Numbered from the stretch's first letter, positions 18,801-26,576 are shown. The stretch is DNA of 64,000 nt from Paludibacterium paludis (GCF_018802605.1 NZ_CP069161.1:496001-560000); one strand, 5' to 3'. Notes: generated from the sequence alone by a model not told the origin. Numbers and translations are program-made.

Positions 18801-20192
18801 TCAGCGGCCCTGTGCCAGTTGCGCGCCGGCATGCCGGTCAAGGCGCCGGAACAGTTGGCACGAGAGGGCGGTCAGCCCGCCCATGGCAACGAACGCGAGG
18901 CCATAATCCGCCGTGTGCGGTATGGCGTGACCGTTGGCGAATGCTATGCCTTGCAAGGCGAAGGCGCCAGCCGTGACGCCGAAGCCCGCCGCCAGTTGCT
19001 GCGCCACGCTGGAGAGACTTGTGGCGTGGCTCATCCGCTCCGGGGTGACATCGGCAAAGGCGATAGCGTTCAGACTGGTGAACTGCAAGGAGCGCAGGCA
19101 GCCTCCGAGCAGAAACACCGCGAGCATCAGCGCATGAGGGGTGCGCGGGTCGAAAAGACCGAAAATCGCGATGGAGAATCCCGCCAGAATGCTGTTGGCG
19201 ACCAGCACCCGCTTGAAACCGTAGCGTCCCAGGATACGTGAGACGATGGTTTTCATGAACAATGCCCCGATGGCGGTAGAGCAGGTGAGCAGTCCCGATT
19301 CGAACGGACTGAAGCCGAAGCCGAGCTGCAGCATCAGGGGCAGCAGGAAAGGCGTGGCGCCGATGCCCACTCGGAACAGAAATCCTCCCACCACACTGGC
19401 GTGAAAGGTTGGCGTGCCCAGCAAAGACAGATCCAGCAGCGGATGGCTGCTGCGTCTGAAATGCCGGACATAGAGCAACAGCAATCCCGCGCCGCCCATC
19501 GTCAACGCGCCCGACATCGCCGATGAGAGCATGTGCTTGCCTTCGGTTGCCAGCCCCATCATCAGAGCCGACAACCCGACTCCCGACAGCAGAAAGCCCT
19601 TCAGATCCAGTGGAGGAACGTTGTCCTCCCGGTGATTCTCGATGAAACGCGCGGCCAGCGCGAAACCGAGCACGCCGATGGGCACGTTGATGAAAAAAAT
19701 CCATCGCCAGTGAAAATAGGTGCTGATGAAGCCGCCAAGCGGAGGGCCGATCACCGGGCCGAGCAGCGCGGGTACCGTCAGATAACTGAGCGCTTTGACC
19801 AGTTCGGATTTGCGGGTTGTGCGGACGATGACGAGCCTCCCGACCGGTACCATCATCGCGCCGCCCATGCCCTGAACGAAACGGGCCAGGACGAAGCCTT
19901 CCAGCGTACTGGAAAAGGCGCACATCAGTGAACCGAAGATGAAAACGGCGATCGCCCACCGGAAAATCCGTCTTGCCCCGTGCCGGTCGGCCATCCAGCC
20001 GCTGACCGGAATGAACACGGCAAGGCTGACAAGATAGGACGTCAGTGCCAGTTTCAGGGAAATGGGGTCCACCGACAGGTCGCGCGCTATCGCGGGCAAG
20101 GAGGTGGAAATCACCGTCGCATCCATGTTTTCCATGAACAGCGCGGTAGCCACGATCAGGGGGGTGAGCATGGCTCGGTCGAACTTCAGCAT
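18801..20192 (-). CDS. MFS multidrug efflux transporter (DHA2 / EmrB-QacA type)
   Basis: A roughly 463-residue transporter with about 13-14 membrane segments. FMENMDATVISTSLPAIA near residue 20 is the DHA2 motif D1 (D-x-T-I/V-x-x-x-L-P). GWMADRHGARRIF is motif A between helices 2 and 3. VPALLGPVIGPPLGGFI matches motif C of drug:proton antiporters. It should export hydrophobic compounds with proton influx. ATG 20192 (MLKFDRAML) is my preferred start; a GTG at 20219 is possible, and neither has a clear ribosome site. No adjacent HlyD-type adaptor or regulator is present. Confidence 0.87.
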   Translation of the reverse strand: MLKFDRAMLTPLIVATALFMENMDATVISTSLPAIARDLSVDPISLKLALTSYLVSLAVFIPVSGWMADRHGARRIFRWAIAVFIFGSLMCAFSSTLEGFVLARFVQGMGGAMMVPVGRLVIVRTTRKSELVKALSYLTVPALLGPVIGPPLGGFISTYFHWRWIFFINVPIGVLGFALAARFIENHREDNVPPLDLKGFLLSGVGLSALMMGLATEGKHMLSSAMSGALTMGGAGLLLLYVRHFRRSSHPLLDLSLLGTPTFHASVVGGFLFRVGIGATPFLLPLMLQLGFGFSPFESGLLTCSTAIGALFMKTIVSRILGRYGFKRVLVANSILAGFSIAIFGLFDPRTPHALMLAVFLLGGCLRSLQFTSLNAIAFADVTPERMSHATSLSSVAQQLAAGFGVTAGAFALQGIAFANGHAIPHTADYGLAFVAMGGLTALSCQLFRRLDRHAGAQLAQGR

Positions 20193-20480
20193 GGCAGTCG
20201 CTAACGGGGTCAGTGGCACTCAGTCTAGCACCGTGTCGGACAGGATATCAGAGGTGTATTGCAAATAAATACTATGCCCTGGACGCGTTGCTTCGCGCGG
20301 CGACGGAACCCGCCGGGTGTGCTTCCGGCATTGATCCCGGACGTGGGGCCGGAATGATGGCATGACAGTCTGGGCCGGAGGGAGAAGAGGAGCGCGAGGA
20401 TGGTCCATGGCGGGACAACCGGCTCCTCTTCTTTGTCGTCAAGGCGGCTCTGTCGCCTCAAGCGATCGCGTAGGCGATGT

Positions 20481-21230
20481 TCAGCGCGGCGTGGTTTTGC
20501 GGCGCCGCATGCGCAAGGTCAGCGCAACCAGCCCGAAGCCCATCAGCGCATAGGTTTCCGGCTCGGGAATCGTGTTGACCTGGGCGACATACCTCAATTC
20601 GTTCACGCGCAGCTGGAAAGGATCCGAGTCATTGAGCGAATAATGGAAATCGGTGTTGGTTTGGGTGCCGATCAGCACATAGCCTTTGCCCTTGCGCGCA
20701 CCACTGAGGATCGCATTTCCGCTCTGGCCGGTGATGAATGTGGTGAAGCCCGCGGCCTGCACCTCGCTATGGGAGAAATTGTCGCCACCCCAACTCGCGC
20801 CCGCGCCATTGAAAATCGGGTTGGTGATGTCCTCCGCGTAGCCCCGGCTGGAGTAAGGTTCGCCTTCATTGCCGATCGATGCGCCGAAAACCAGCGAAGT
20901 TCCATCGCCCCATACCGCCGCGTTCAGGAACAGGCGTCCTCCCGCGAGCACGTAATTCTCCAGTGCCGAGCGGTTGGCCCTGACGAAGGCGCCGAAATCT
21001 GTGCTGGTGTTGCCGCCTCCATCGATATAGAGCGTTGAATACTTGCTGAAGGAGTCGCTGAACGAAATGCGGTTCCACTTGCCGCTGCCAAATGCAATGT
21101 TCATGGCGGAGATGTTGCTGTTACTGCCCCACGGCTCACTGCTTCCCGACATATAGGCGATGGTGCTGGACCATGCCGTCCCCGACAACAAAAACATTGC
21201 CAGGACCAGACTGCTCACTGATTTTTTCAT
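20481..21230 (-). CDS. PEP-CTERM sorting-domain protein
   Basis: A 249-residue secreted protein. The signal peptide MKKSVSSLVLAMFLLSGTAWS is followed by a Gly/Ser/Asn-rich body. The C-terminal tripartite signal is IPEPETYALMGFGLVALTLR followed by an Arg/Lys cluster (RMRRRK): PEP motif, hydrophobic helix, basic tail. Such proteins are processed by exosortase and often belong to extracellular polysaccharide or biofilm matrices. The body contains FVRANRSALENYVLAGGRLF, reminiscent of glutamine-amidotransferase-like or DUF4350-type folds, but I cannot name it. A similar PEP-CTERM gene lies just upstream on the same strand. No exosortase is in the window. Confidence 0.85.
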   Translation of the reverse strand: MKKSVSSLVLAMFLLSGTAWSSTIAYMSGSSEPWGSNSNISAMNIAFGSGKWNRISFSDSFSKYSTLYIDGGGNTSTDFGAFVRANRSALENYVLAGGRLFLNAAVWGDGTSLVFGASIGNEGEPYSSRGYAEDITNPIFNGAGASWGGDNFSHSEVQAAGFTTFITGQSGNAILSGARKGKGYVLIGTQTNTDFHYSLNDSDPFQLRVNELRYVAQVNTIPEPETYALMGFGLVALTLRMRRRKTTPR

Positions 21231-21453
21231 GAACGCATCCTTAACAATTCTTTTTATCGAAACGGAACTCCCGGCTTCGCATGATGGGGCGGGGCAGGGA
21301 TAAGGCTTACTTTATGGATCTTGTTAAGTCTGAATGCAATATTTACTGTCAATGCGTTTGGCATTTTCCGGATGGGGTATGGGGGAGGACTGGGTGTGCC
21401 ATCACACAGGAAAACCCGTTAAATCGGGCCTTCCCGCGCAGGTGATGATCAGG

Positions 21454-22050
21454 TCAGCGGTGTGTTTTTCTGTTGCGAAGCCGCAACGTCAAGGCAACCA
21501 GCCCCATGCCCACCAAGGCATAGGTTTCCGGTTCGGGCACGGCCGAGGTGATGCCCCAGGCCTGGAATTCGGAGACGGAGAAATGGTTGTCGCCTCCCGC
21601 CGCCAAGATGGAGAAAGCCGTGGCGTGAATGGCTCGGTTCAATGTGTACGAGCGGGTGTTCAGTCCCCACCTTGTCGGTAAGTCTAACGTGGTCAGATTA
21701 TGCCAAGTGTTCGATGTGTCCCGGTAGCGAATAGTGTAAAGGTCATTGCTGTCGGCCTGCAGCAGGATCGATTGCACCAGCGATGAACCACGCAACGCGA
21801 TGGTGATGCTGTCCTGACGTGGTGGGCCGGCCCAGAATACCGTGCCGGTATTCCATTGCCGCCCGTTAGGCAGCAGGATGCCGTCAGTGATGCTCGCTGC
21901 CGGAGCGAGGACGGAGCCGCCCCATCCGCCGGCGTTGCCGAAATGGTTGCCCTGCAGCGTGACGCTGCTATTGAGCGCGACATTGGTCAGCGCCGCTTGT
22001 GCCGTGCCGATACTCAGGGCGGTCATGCCCAGAAACAGAAGTGTTTTCAT
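21454..22050 (-). CDS. PEP-CTERM sorting-domain protein, discoidin-like
   Basis: A 198-residue secreted protein: signal peptide (MKTLLFLGMTALSIGTAQA), mature start LTNVALNSSVTLQG, and C-terminal VPEPETYALVGMGLVALTLR with a basic RNRK tail. The start NVALNSSVTLQG, with SITDG later, resembles F5/8-type (discoidin) carbohydrate-binding domains, where N-x-A/V-x-G...A-x-D-G is typical; this is tentative. Its sorting tail is nearly identical to that of the neighbouring 20481-21230 gene, suggesting a shared exosortase target class. A weak hairpin with CCCG/CGGG arms and a T-rich tail is seen downstream (about 21412-21432). Confidence 0.83.
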   Translation of the reverse strand: MKTLLFLGMTALSIGTAQAALTNVALNSSVTLQGNHFGNAGGWGGSVLAPAASITDGILLPNGRQWNTGTVFWAGPPRQDSITIALRGSSLVQSILLQADSNDLYTIRYRDTSNTWHNLTTLDLPTRWGLNTRSYTLNRAIHATAFSILAAGGDNHFSVSEFQAWGITSAVPEPETYALVGMGLVALTLRLRNRKTHR

Positions 22051-22340
22051 GGTGTCGGATCTCGGTAATGATGATGGATGAATCGTCGGACTCTCCTGCT
22101 GCCTCGAGCGGCTTTCTGTGAAAACAGATATGCGAGTTCATTTAAAGATGGTAGAACAAAAATATATTTTTCCAGCTGGCATTATGGACGGGGCGGATGA
22201 AGACAAACCGTATGTCAAGTCTTTTTGGATTGTTTATCATTTTTTTATGAAAATTATTGCCAGGGGATTGATGGGTAAAGTGATGGTAGATTGCACGGGT
22301 ATCCATTATGAATCTGTGCCGATTGCGCAGCTGAAGGCCC

Positions 22341-22655
22341 ATGCTTTTCTTGCTCCGACTCTTTTGCCGCATGTCCGCGGTGCTGGCGCTGGCCGCCGCC
22401 GGAGCGTCCGCGCACGCGGACCTGATCTCCGTGCCGGACCGCATCGTGGCCAAACCGCGCTGTGCGCAGGCTGGAGCATTGCTCTCCAGGGACTTTGTCG
22501 CGTGCCCCTCATTTGACGAGCAGAGCAAACCCCCCCTGCGCGTTCCCGGCGCAATGCCGGCGCTGGCGCTGCTGGCCGGGCAGGACATTCTGATTCTGGC
22601 TGGGCTGGGGATGCTGGTTCTTGTCGCGCGTCGGGCCAAACGCAAGGGGATGTGA
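22341..22655 (+). CDS. Small exported protein with C-terminal membrane helix and basic tail
   Basis: A 104-residue ORF with a credible signal peptide (MLFLLRLFCRMSAVLALAAA, cleavage likely after SAHA), a short Cys-containing mature part (two Cys) and a C-terminal helix DILILAGLGMLVLVARRAKR ending RKGM. The helix plus basic tail mimics a PEP-CTERM signal, but the PEP box is replaced by RVPGAMPALALLAGQ. A GAAGG lies close to the ATG. It sits between two PEP-CTERM genes and a metabolic gene and has its own terminator downstream. I do not recognise the family; it may be a divergent sorted or membrane protein. Confidence 0.5.
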   Translation: MLFLLRLFCRMSAVLALAAAGASAHADLISVPDRIVAKPRCAQAGALLSRDFVACPSFDEQSKPPLRVPGAMPALALLAGQDILILAGLGMLVLVARRAKRKGM

Positions 22656-22682
22656 ACGCCACTAGCGCGATTGGCCGCAGGC

Positions 22683-22708
22683 ACGGGGTGCGGCATCCCC
22701 GTCTTTTC
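22683..22708 (+). terminator. Rho-independent terminator
   Basis: A stem ACGGGG / CCCCGT (22683-22688 and 22697-22702) around an 8-nt loop is followed by CTTTTCC. It lies 27 nt after the 22341-22655 small gene and just before the enolase-superfamily gene, separating the two transcripts. Confidence 0.6.
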
Positions 22709-22734
22709 CTGATCCTGTCGGGAGTGGGTAACCG

Positions 22735-23895
22735 ATGCGTATCACCGATATCCGCGAGCTGACCATTCCTCTTTCCCGCTATGCTGATCCGGCCCTGCCC
22801 GGGAGCGGACTGACAACGAGCATGGTGGCTGTCGCTACCGATCTGAGGCATGGCGACCGACCTGTTGTCGGCTATGGATTTGCGTCGATCGGCCGTTATG
22901 GCCAGGGCGGTCTCATTCGCGAGCGCTTCGCTCCGCGTCTTATCGGTGCGGCTCCCGATACCTTGCTTGACGCGGCAGGGCAACGCCTCGATCCTGCCCG
23001 AGCCTGGGCGGTGATGATGGCAGGAGAAAAACCCGGTGGCCACGGTGAGCGGTGCGTGGCGGTCGGGGCGCTCGACATGGCTCTTTGGGACGCGGCGGCA
23101 AAAGCCGCCGATTTGCCGTTGAGCGTGTTGTTGGCCGACTACCTGGAGCGAGATCCCGAACCGGAAGTGAGGGTGTACGCGGGAGGCGGCTATCCGTATC
23201 CCCTGAACGATCTTGAACGGCTGGCAGATGAAATGCGCATCTTCGCCGATCAGGGGTTCACCCATGCCAAAATCAAGACGGGAGCCGGCCTGGAAACGGA
23301 CTTGCGGCGGATCGAAACCGCCGCCGCGCAGCTTGGCGGTTCGGAGCGGTTGGCCGTGGATGCGATGAACCGCTATACCCCGCAGCAGGCCCTGGCCGCA
23401 GCCGGGGCGCTGGCCGGTCATGGCCTGTGGTGGTTCGAAGATGTGTGCGATCCACTGGATTTCGATACCCAGTCGCTGATCGCGGCAACTTATCCAGGGC
23501 CGATCGCCGCCGGCGAGGCGCTGTTTTCCGTTGCGGAGGCGAAATTGCTGGATCGCCATGGCGGATTGCGGCGCGAGCACGACATCCTGGTGTTCGATCC
23601 CGTTCATTGTTATGGCCTGACCGGATATCTTGATATTGTCGGGTATCTGCTCGACCACGGTTGGCCGCGTCGGGCATTCTGGCCCCATGGCGGACATTTG
23701 TTTTCCCTGCACCTTGTCGCCGCCCTGGGGCTCGGTGGCGCCGAGATCAACCCGCTGGCTTTTGACCCATTCCGGGGCGTGTTCCCCGGTATTCCCGTCG
23801 AGAACGGCATTACCAGACTTCCTGACGCACCCGGCATCGGTTTTGAGCTGCACGGGCCTGTCTGGTCGGTGTTCCGCGCGTTGGGCCTTGATTGA
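22735..23895 (+). CDS. Enolase-superfamily dehydratase, D(-)-tartrate dehydratase-like
   Basis: A 386-residue mandelate-racemase/muconate-lactonising-type enzyme. The N-terminal cap carries VVGYGFASIGRYGQGGLIRE and MMAGEKPGGHGERCVAVGAL, which I recognise as close to D-tartrate dehydratase (TarD). The barrel has HAKIKTG (KxK base, about residue 180), LAVDAMNRY (metal Asp), WWFEDVCDPLDF and AAGEALFS (metal Glu residues), and WPHGGHLFSLHLVAALGLGG with the catalytic His. The expected reaction is Mg-dependent dehydration of a sugar acid such as D-tartrate to oxaloacetate. The whole set of catalytic residues is present. The substrate call is inferred from my memory of the family. Confidence 0.8.
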   Translation: MRITDIRELTIPLSRYADPALPGSGLTTSMVAVATDLRHGDRPVVGYGFASIGRYGQGGLIRERFAPRLIGAAPDTLLDAAGQRLDPARAWAVMMAGEKPGGHGERCVAVGALDMALWDAAAKAADLPLSVLLADYLERDPEPEVRVYAGGGYPYPLNDLERLADEMRIFADQGFTHAKIKTGAGLETDLRRIETAAAQLGGSERLAVDAMNRYTPQQALAAAGALAGHGLWWFEDVCDPLDFDTQSLIAATYPGPIAAGEALFSVAEAKLLDRHGGLRREHDILVFDPVHCYGLTGYLDIVGYLLDHGWPRRAFWPHGGHLFSLHLVAALGLGGAEINPLAFDPFRGVFPGIPVENGITRLPDAPGIGFELHGPVWSVFRALGLD

Positions 23896-24052
23896 TCGGG
23901 CGGGCGTGTCGGTCTGACACGATAGTTCTCCGGTCAAAACGCTATTGTTGTTCCTTACTCTTAGCATAAACTTCAAGCATGAAACATTCGCAAGTGCAGG
24001 TGGGCGCTTCCGCTGCTCTCGTGCCATTGCCCGATCACTTAGGAGGGGAAAC

Positions 24053-24799
24053 ATGGCTAAGCGATGCGCTGGATCAATTGTCGCCATCTGCCTTGCTCAC
24101 GCATGTTTTGCCGAGGAAGTGGTTATTTCCATTCAGTATCGTGATAAGCCGCCCTATAGCTACAGTAAGGAAGGACGGCCTGCCGGTTTTCTGCTTGAGC
24201 GCACCGTGGAGATTTTACGCCGCGCAGCCGTGCCAGCCAAATATGAGCAAATCCCGGTAAAACGCATTGTTCAGGATATTAAAGACAACAAGAAAACAGT
24301 TTGTTCTCCGGGATGGTATAAAATTCCCGATCGCGAGGTCTTCGCCCAATTTACGCTGGCAATTCATCAGGATAAACCACAGATTGTATTGGCCAATGTG
24401 CAAGTGGCGAAACAGATTCAATCTATGAGTACGTTTAAATCTTTATTAAACAATAAAGATTACCGTCTTGGTATTGTGTCCGGCGTATCCTATGGTCCTG
24501 ATCTGGATGGCATGATTAATAATGCGACAACCACTGCGATGGATTCCAATGTGACGCCGGATGGGCTTGCGCGCATGATTGCCATGCATCGTGCCGATTA
24601 TATGATTATCGATGTGGAAGATTACAATTTTTTGCTGCAAAAAAAGGAGATAGATACCGATAGATTGGTCGTATTGAAATTCAAGGATATTCCTGAAGGG
24701 CTTAGGCGTTACATTATGTGTAGCAAAAATGTCAGTGCAGATATCATGCAGCGGATCAATCGATCCATACAAACGGTAGTTCCCGGTTTGTCTCCGTAG
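24053..24799 (+). CDS. Periplasmic solute-binding protein, family 3-like
   Basis: A 248-residue exported protein: signal peptide MAKRCAGSIVAICLAHACFA, then EEVVISIQYRDKPPYSY, the standard opening of SBP_bac_3-type amino-acid-binding or sensor-like proteins. GYxxE-type ligand motifs are weak. The C-terminal part has LRRYIMCSKNVSADIMQRIN. ATG 24053 is chosen because AGGAGG is at 24041-24046; the frame stays open upstream to 23945. The gene is clearly AT-richer than its neighbours, suggesting transfer from another lineage. No permease or ATPase gene is adjacent, so it may be an orphan binding protein or a sensor component. Confidence 0.7.
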   Translation: MAKRCAGSIVAICLAHACFAEEVVISIQYRDKPPYSYSKEGRPAGFLLERTVEILRRAAVPAKYEQIPVKRIVQDIKDNKKTVCSPGWYKIPDREVFAQFTLAIHQDKPQIVLANVQVAKQIQSMSTFKSLLNNKDYRLGIVSGVSYGPDLDGMINNATTTAMDSNVTPDGLARMIAMHRADYMIIDVEDYNFLLQKKEIDTDRLVVLKFKDIPEGLRRYIMCSKNVSADIMQRINRSIQTVVPGLSP

Positions 24800-25226
24800 C
24801 TGAATTTAAAAAAACACGATTTTTCCATCCGTTAGCCAGCGAGATGGAAATGAGTTAGGCTTGAATCACACGATTTCCTGTTGTTTTTCAATATTCTTCC
24901 TGTTTTTTTCCTCTCTATTCAATCCCCATGGTCGGCAGTTTCATACGTTTCCGTTGTTCCGAGCGATATTTCCTTTGTCGTTACCGTTGAGTTGCTGCAG
25001 TACGCGTTTTGCTTGTGCTCTCCATGGATACATCATTCCCGTAATGGGGGGTATGTCAACATGGCGTGGGTAGCCATGGGTTTTTAGGTTAAATAACTTG
25101 CGTTTGATAAAAATATAGCTCAAATGTTTTAATTATATAAATGGTATAAAAGTCGCGATATTGATCTGTCCACAATGACAGTTTTGATAGATAAGTCGTG
25201 TTTTTATATTGACGGTGATTTTTTCT

Positions 25227-25242
25227 GTTGATTAGTATCAAC
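25227..25242. promoter_or_regulatory. Perfect palindrome, candidate operator
   Basis: GTTGAT-TAGT-ATCAAC: two perfect 6-bp arms around a 4-bp spacer, 116 nt upstream of the 22-codon ORF and without a T-tract. This is the size of a dimeric repressor site. No regulator gene lies in the cluster, so the binding protein is unknown. Confidence 0.35.
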
Positions 25243-25343
25243 CGGCAGCCTGGGTTTGCAGTCATTTTTCTGAGTGATACTGTTTGCCGTATATCGGTTA
25301 TATTTTCTGCTGCCACGTTGCTATTTTTCGTTTTTAATCAGTT

Positions 25344-25353
25344 AAAGGAGGTG
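25344..25353 (+). promoter_or_regulatory. Near-perfect Shine-Dalgarno of the small peptide ORF
   Basis: AAAGGAGGTG matches nearly the whole anti-Shine-Dalgarno sequence. The GGAGG core (25347-25351) is 6 nt from GTG 25358, the optimal distance. No other gene in this part of the window has such a strong site. It decides the start of the small ORF and implies high translation. Confidence 0.75.
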
Positions 25354-25357
25354 TTTT

Positions 25358-25426
25358 GTGAAAGTCAGGAAGATTGTCGTGAAAATCAACGATAAAGAAT
25401 TCACCTGCGGAAACTATAACAAGTAA
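25358..25426 (+). CDS. Candidate RiPP precursor peptide (22 residues)
   Basis: A 22-codon ORF from GTG 25358 to TAA 25424-25426. The peptide starts MKVRKIVVKI, a basic/hydrophobic alternating half resembling short RiPP leaders such as those of methanobactin precursors. It ends NDKEFTCGNYNK, with one Cys followed by Gly, Asn, Tyr and Asn. It lies 49 nt before the first of two MNIO-type enzymes and shares strand with a MATE exporter. A very strong ribosome site upstream, against almost none for the enzyme, fits a peptide made in excess of its modifying enzyme. It is too short for ordinary gene callers. That it is translated and modified is inference; the site and the context are what I see. Confidence 0.6.
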   Translation: MKVRKIVVKINDKEFTCGNYNK

Positions 25427-25435
25427 TCGAGGTGC

Positions 25436-25522
25436 ATGACGGGCAGCCAAGGCCTGGCGGACCATCGCACAATACATGAACATGAAAATAGCGTGCAGCT
25501 ACCATGCCGGATTTATGGATAA
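25436..25522 (+). other. Second short ORF overlapping the MNIO start (28 codons)
   Basis: ATG 25436 to TAA 25522 encodes 28 residues with one Cys (ending LPCRIYG). It begins 9 nt after the 22-codon ORF and runs over the start of the first MNIO gene in another frame. GAGG is only 3 nt upstream, which is too close for good initiation. It could be a coupling ORF that lets ribosomes reach the poorly equipped MNIO start, or chance. Confidence 0.2.
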
Positions 25523-26576
25523 CAGGACGATCCGCGTTCCCGATGTCAGTCTCATGGAAGTGGGCCTGGCTGCCTATAAACATGTATTTTCAGAAGCTAA
25601 ACATCTTGATATCGAGTATCGCGGCGATATCTCCTTGCATGTCGCTCGTTCACCGATCACAGAGGCGGCCGTTTTTCAGAATGCCTTCATTCAGGAGAAG
25701 CTTGCCGGTATCGGGAAGGACGCCCGAGTGGTCAGCATCGGATTTCATCTGTGCGGCGACCGGCGCGACAATATCGGGGCTTACGGGTTTTCCTCGCATT
25801 ACCGCTGCTCGGCCGGCGCGGAAAATCGCGCGACCGCCTTTATCGCCAGGGTGACCGCCGCCACGGGAAAACCCGTCTGGATCGAGAACGCCAATTTCTA
25901 TTCGGCATCGCCGGCCGAAATCGTCGCCAACTGGAAAAGCATTGTCCGTATCGCGGAGCATTCCGGCGCGAGCCTGATCATCGACCTCTCCCATTTGATC
26001 ATCGACTGTCTGAACAATGGTGTATCGCCCGATATTTGCCTCGGGATGATCCCGTGGGACAGCGTGGCCGAGTTGCACCTGTCGGGCATCGTCGAAGGCC
26101 GGGATGGCGCCTTGCACGATGGGCACGGTAGTCCGGTCGATCACCGAGTGTGGGCGATGCTCGACACGCTGATGCGCTACGGACTGGTCGGCGGCGACAT
26201 CTACCTCAACATCGAGCACAGCGACTCGGCGTGGCTTGCCGATCCCGTGGCTTATCGCGCCGATTTTGCCCGGCTCGCTTCACGGCTTGCCGCTCCCTCA
26301 CGCACGAACGGTGGCAAGAATGCGCTTGGTTATGCGCGCGCCTACCTGAAAACCCTGCTGAAAAACGCCATCGTCAACTTCGACGAGGTCGTGGAGTTGT
26401 CCGGTATTTCGGAGCGGGAGTTGCTCGATGGTTGGCTGAGCCACGTCGACGCCACGAAAAAACGTCTCGCGCTGTCGACCGAGGAGATGGATTCGCTGAT
26501 CCGCCGCGAATCGATCGTGTTCACTGATACTTTCATCGACTATATCGAGAGCCGCTTCAATGAAAACAGGGATTAA
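25476..26576 (+). CDS. MNIO-type (DUF692) iron oxidase with C-terminal extension
   Basis: A 366-residue protein whose first ~275 residues read as a DUF692/MNIO TIM barrel. These are multinuclear non-haem iron enzymes that rewrite Cys, Asp or Asn residues of RiPP precursors. Metal-site motifs in order are SLHVARSP (His), SIGFHLCGDR (His), WIENANFY (Glu, Asn), LIIDLSHLII (Asp, His), AELHLSGI (His), HDGHGSPVDHRVW (His/Asp) and LNIEHSD (Glu). The last ~90 residues form an extra helical domain (YARAYLKTLLKNAIVNFDEV) that may hold leader-peptide binding or partner function. The ATG at 25476 or 25482 lacks a good ribosome site, suggesting low or coupled translation. It overlaps the next MNIO gene by 17 nt. 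Confidence 0.75.
   Translation: MNMKIACSYHAGFMDNRTIRVPDVSLMEVGLAAYKHVFSEAKHLDIEYRGDISLHVARSPITEAAVFQNAFIQEKLAGIGKDARVVSIGFHLCGDRRDNIGAYGFSSHYRCSAGAENRATAFIARVTAATGKPVWIENANFYSASPAEIVANWKSIVRIAEHSGASLIIDLSHLIIDCLNNGVSPDICLGMIPWDSVAELHLSGIVEGRDGALHDGHGSPVDHRVWAMLDTLMRYGLVGGDIYLNIEHSDSAWLADPVAYRADFARLASRLAAPSRTNGGKNALGYARAYLKTLLKNAIVNFDEVVELSGISERELLDGWLSHVDATKKRLALSTEEMDSLIRRESIVFTDTFIDYIESRFNENRD

Larger units (their letters stand above)
24800..25357. other. AT-rich intergenic region upstream of the peptide cluster
   Basis: Over 550 nt without a convincing ORF, clearly AT-rich against the GC-rich flanks. It holds a hairpin with arms CATGGC and GCCATG (25060-25065, 25073-25078) followed by GGTTTTTAGG, a possible terminator for the solute-binding gene. 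It also has a 16-bp palindrome at 25227-25242. Several TATA-rich stretches (for example TTATAT near 25300) could be promoter elements for the small peptide ORF, but I cannot fix one. A TTG-started frame at 24861-25073 has no ribosome site and was not accepted. Confidence 0.6.

Noticed and set aside
22306..24087. 593-residue antisense ORF over the TarD-like gene
   Set aside because: The opposite strand has all enolase-superfamily motifs. This frame has no recognisable domain and is typical of GC-rich antisense shadow frames.
24861..25073. 70-residue TTG-started ORF in the AT-rich leader
   Set aside because: No ribosome site, non-standard start and Phe/Ser/Cys-rich composition; it reads like AT-rich non-coding sequence.
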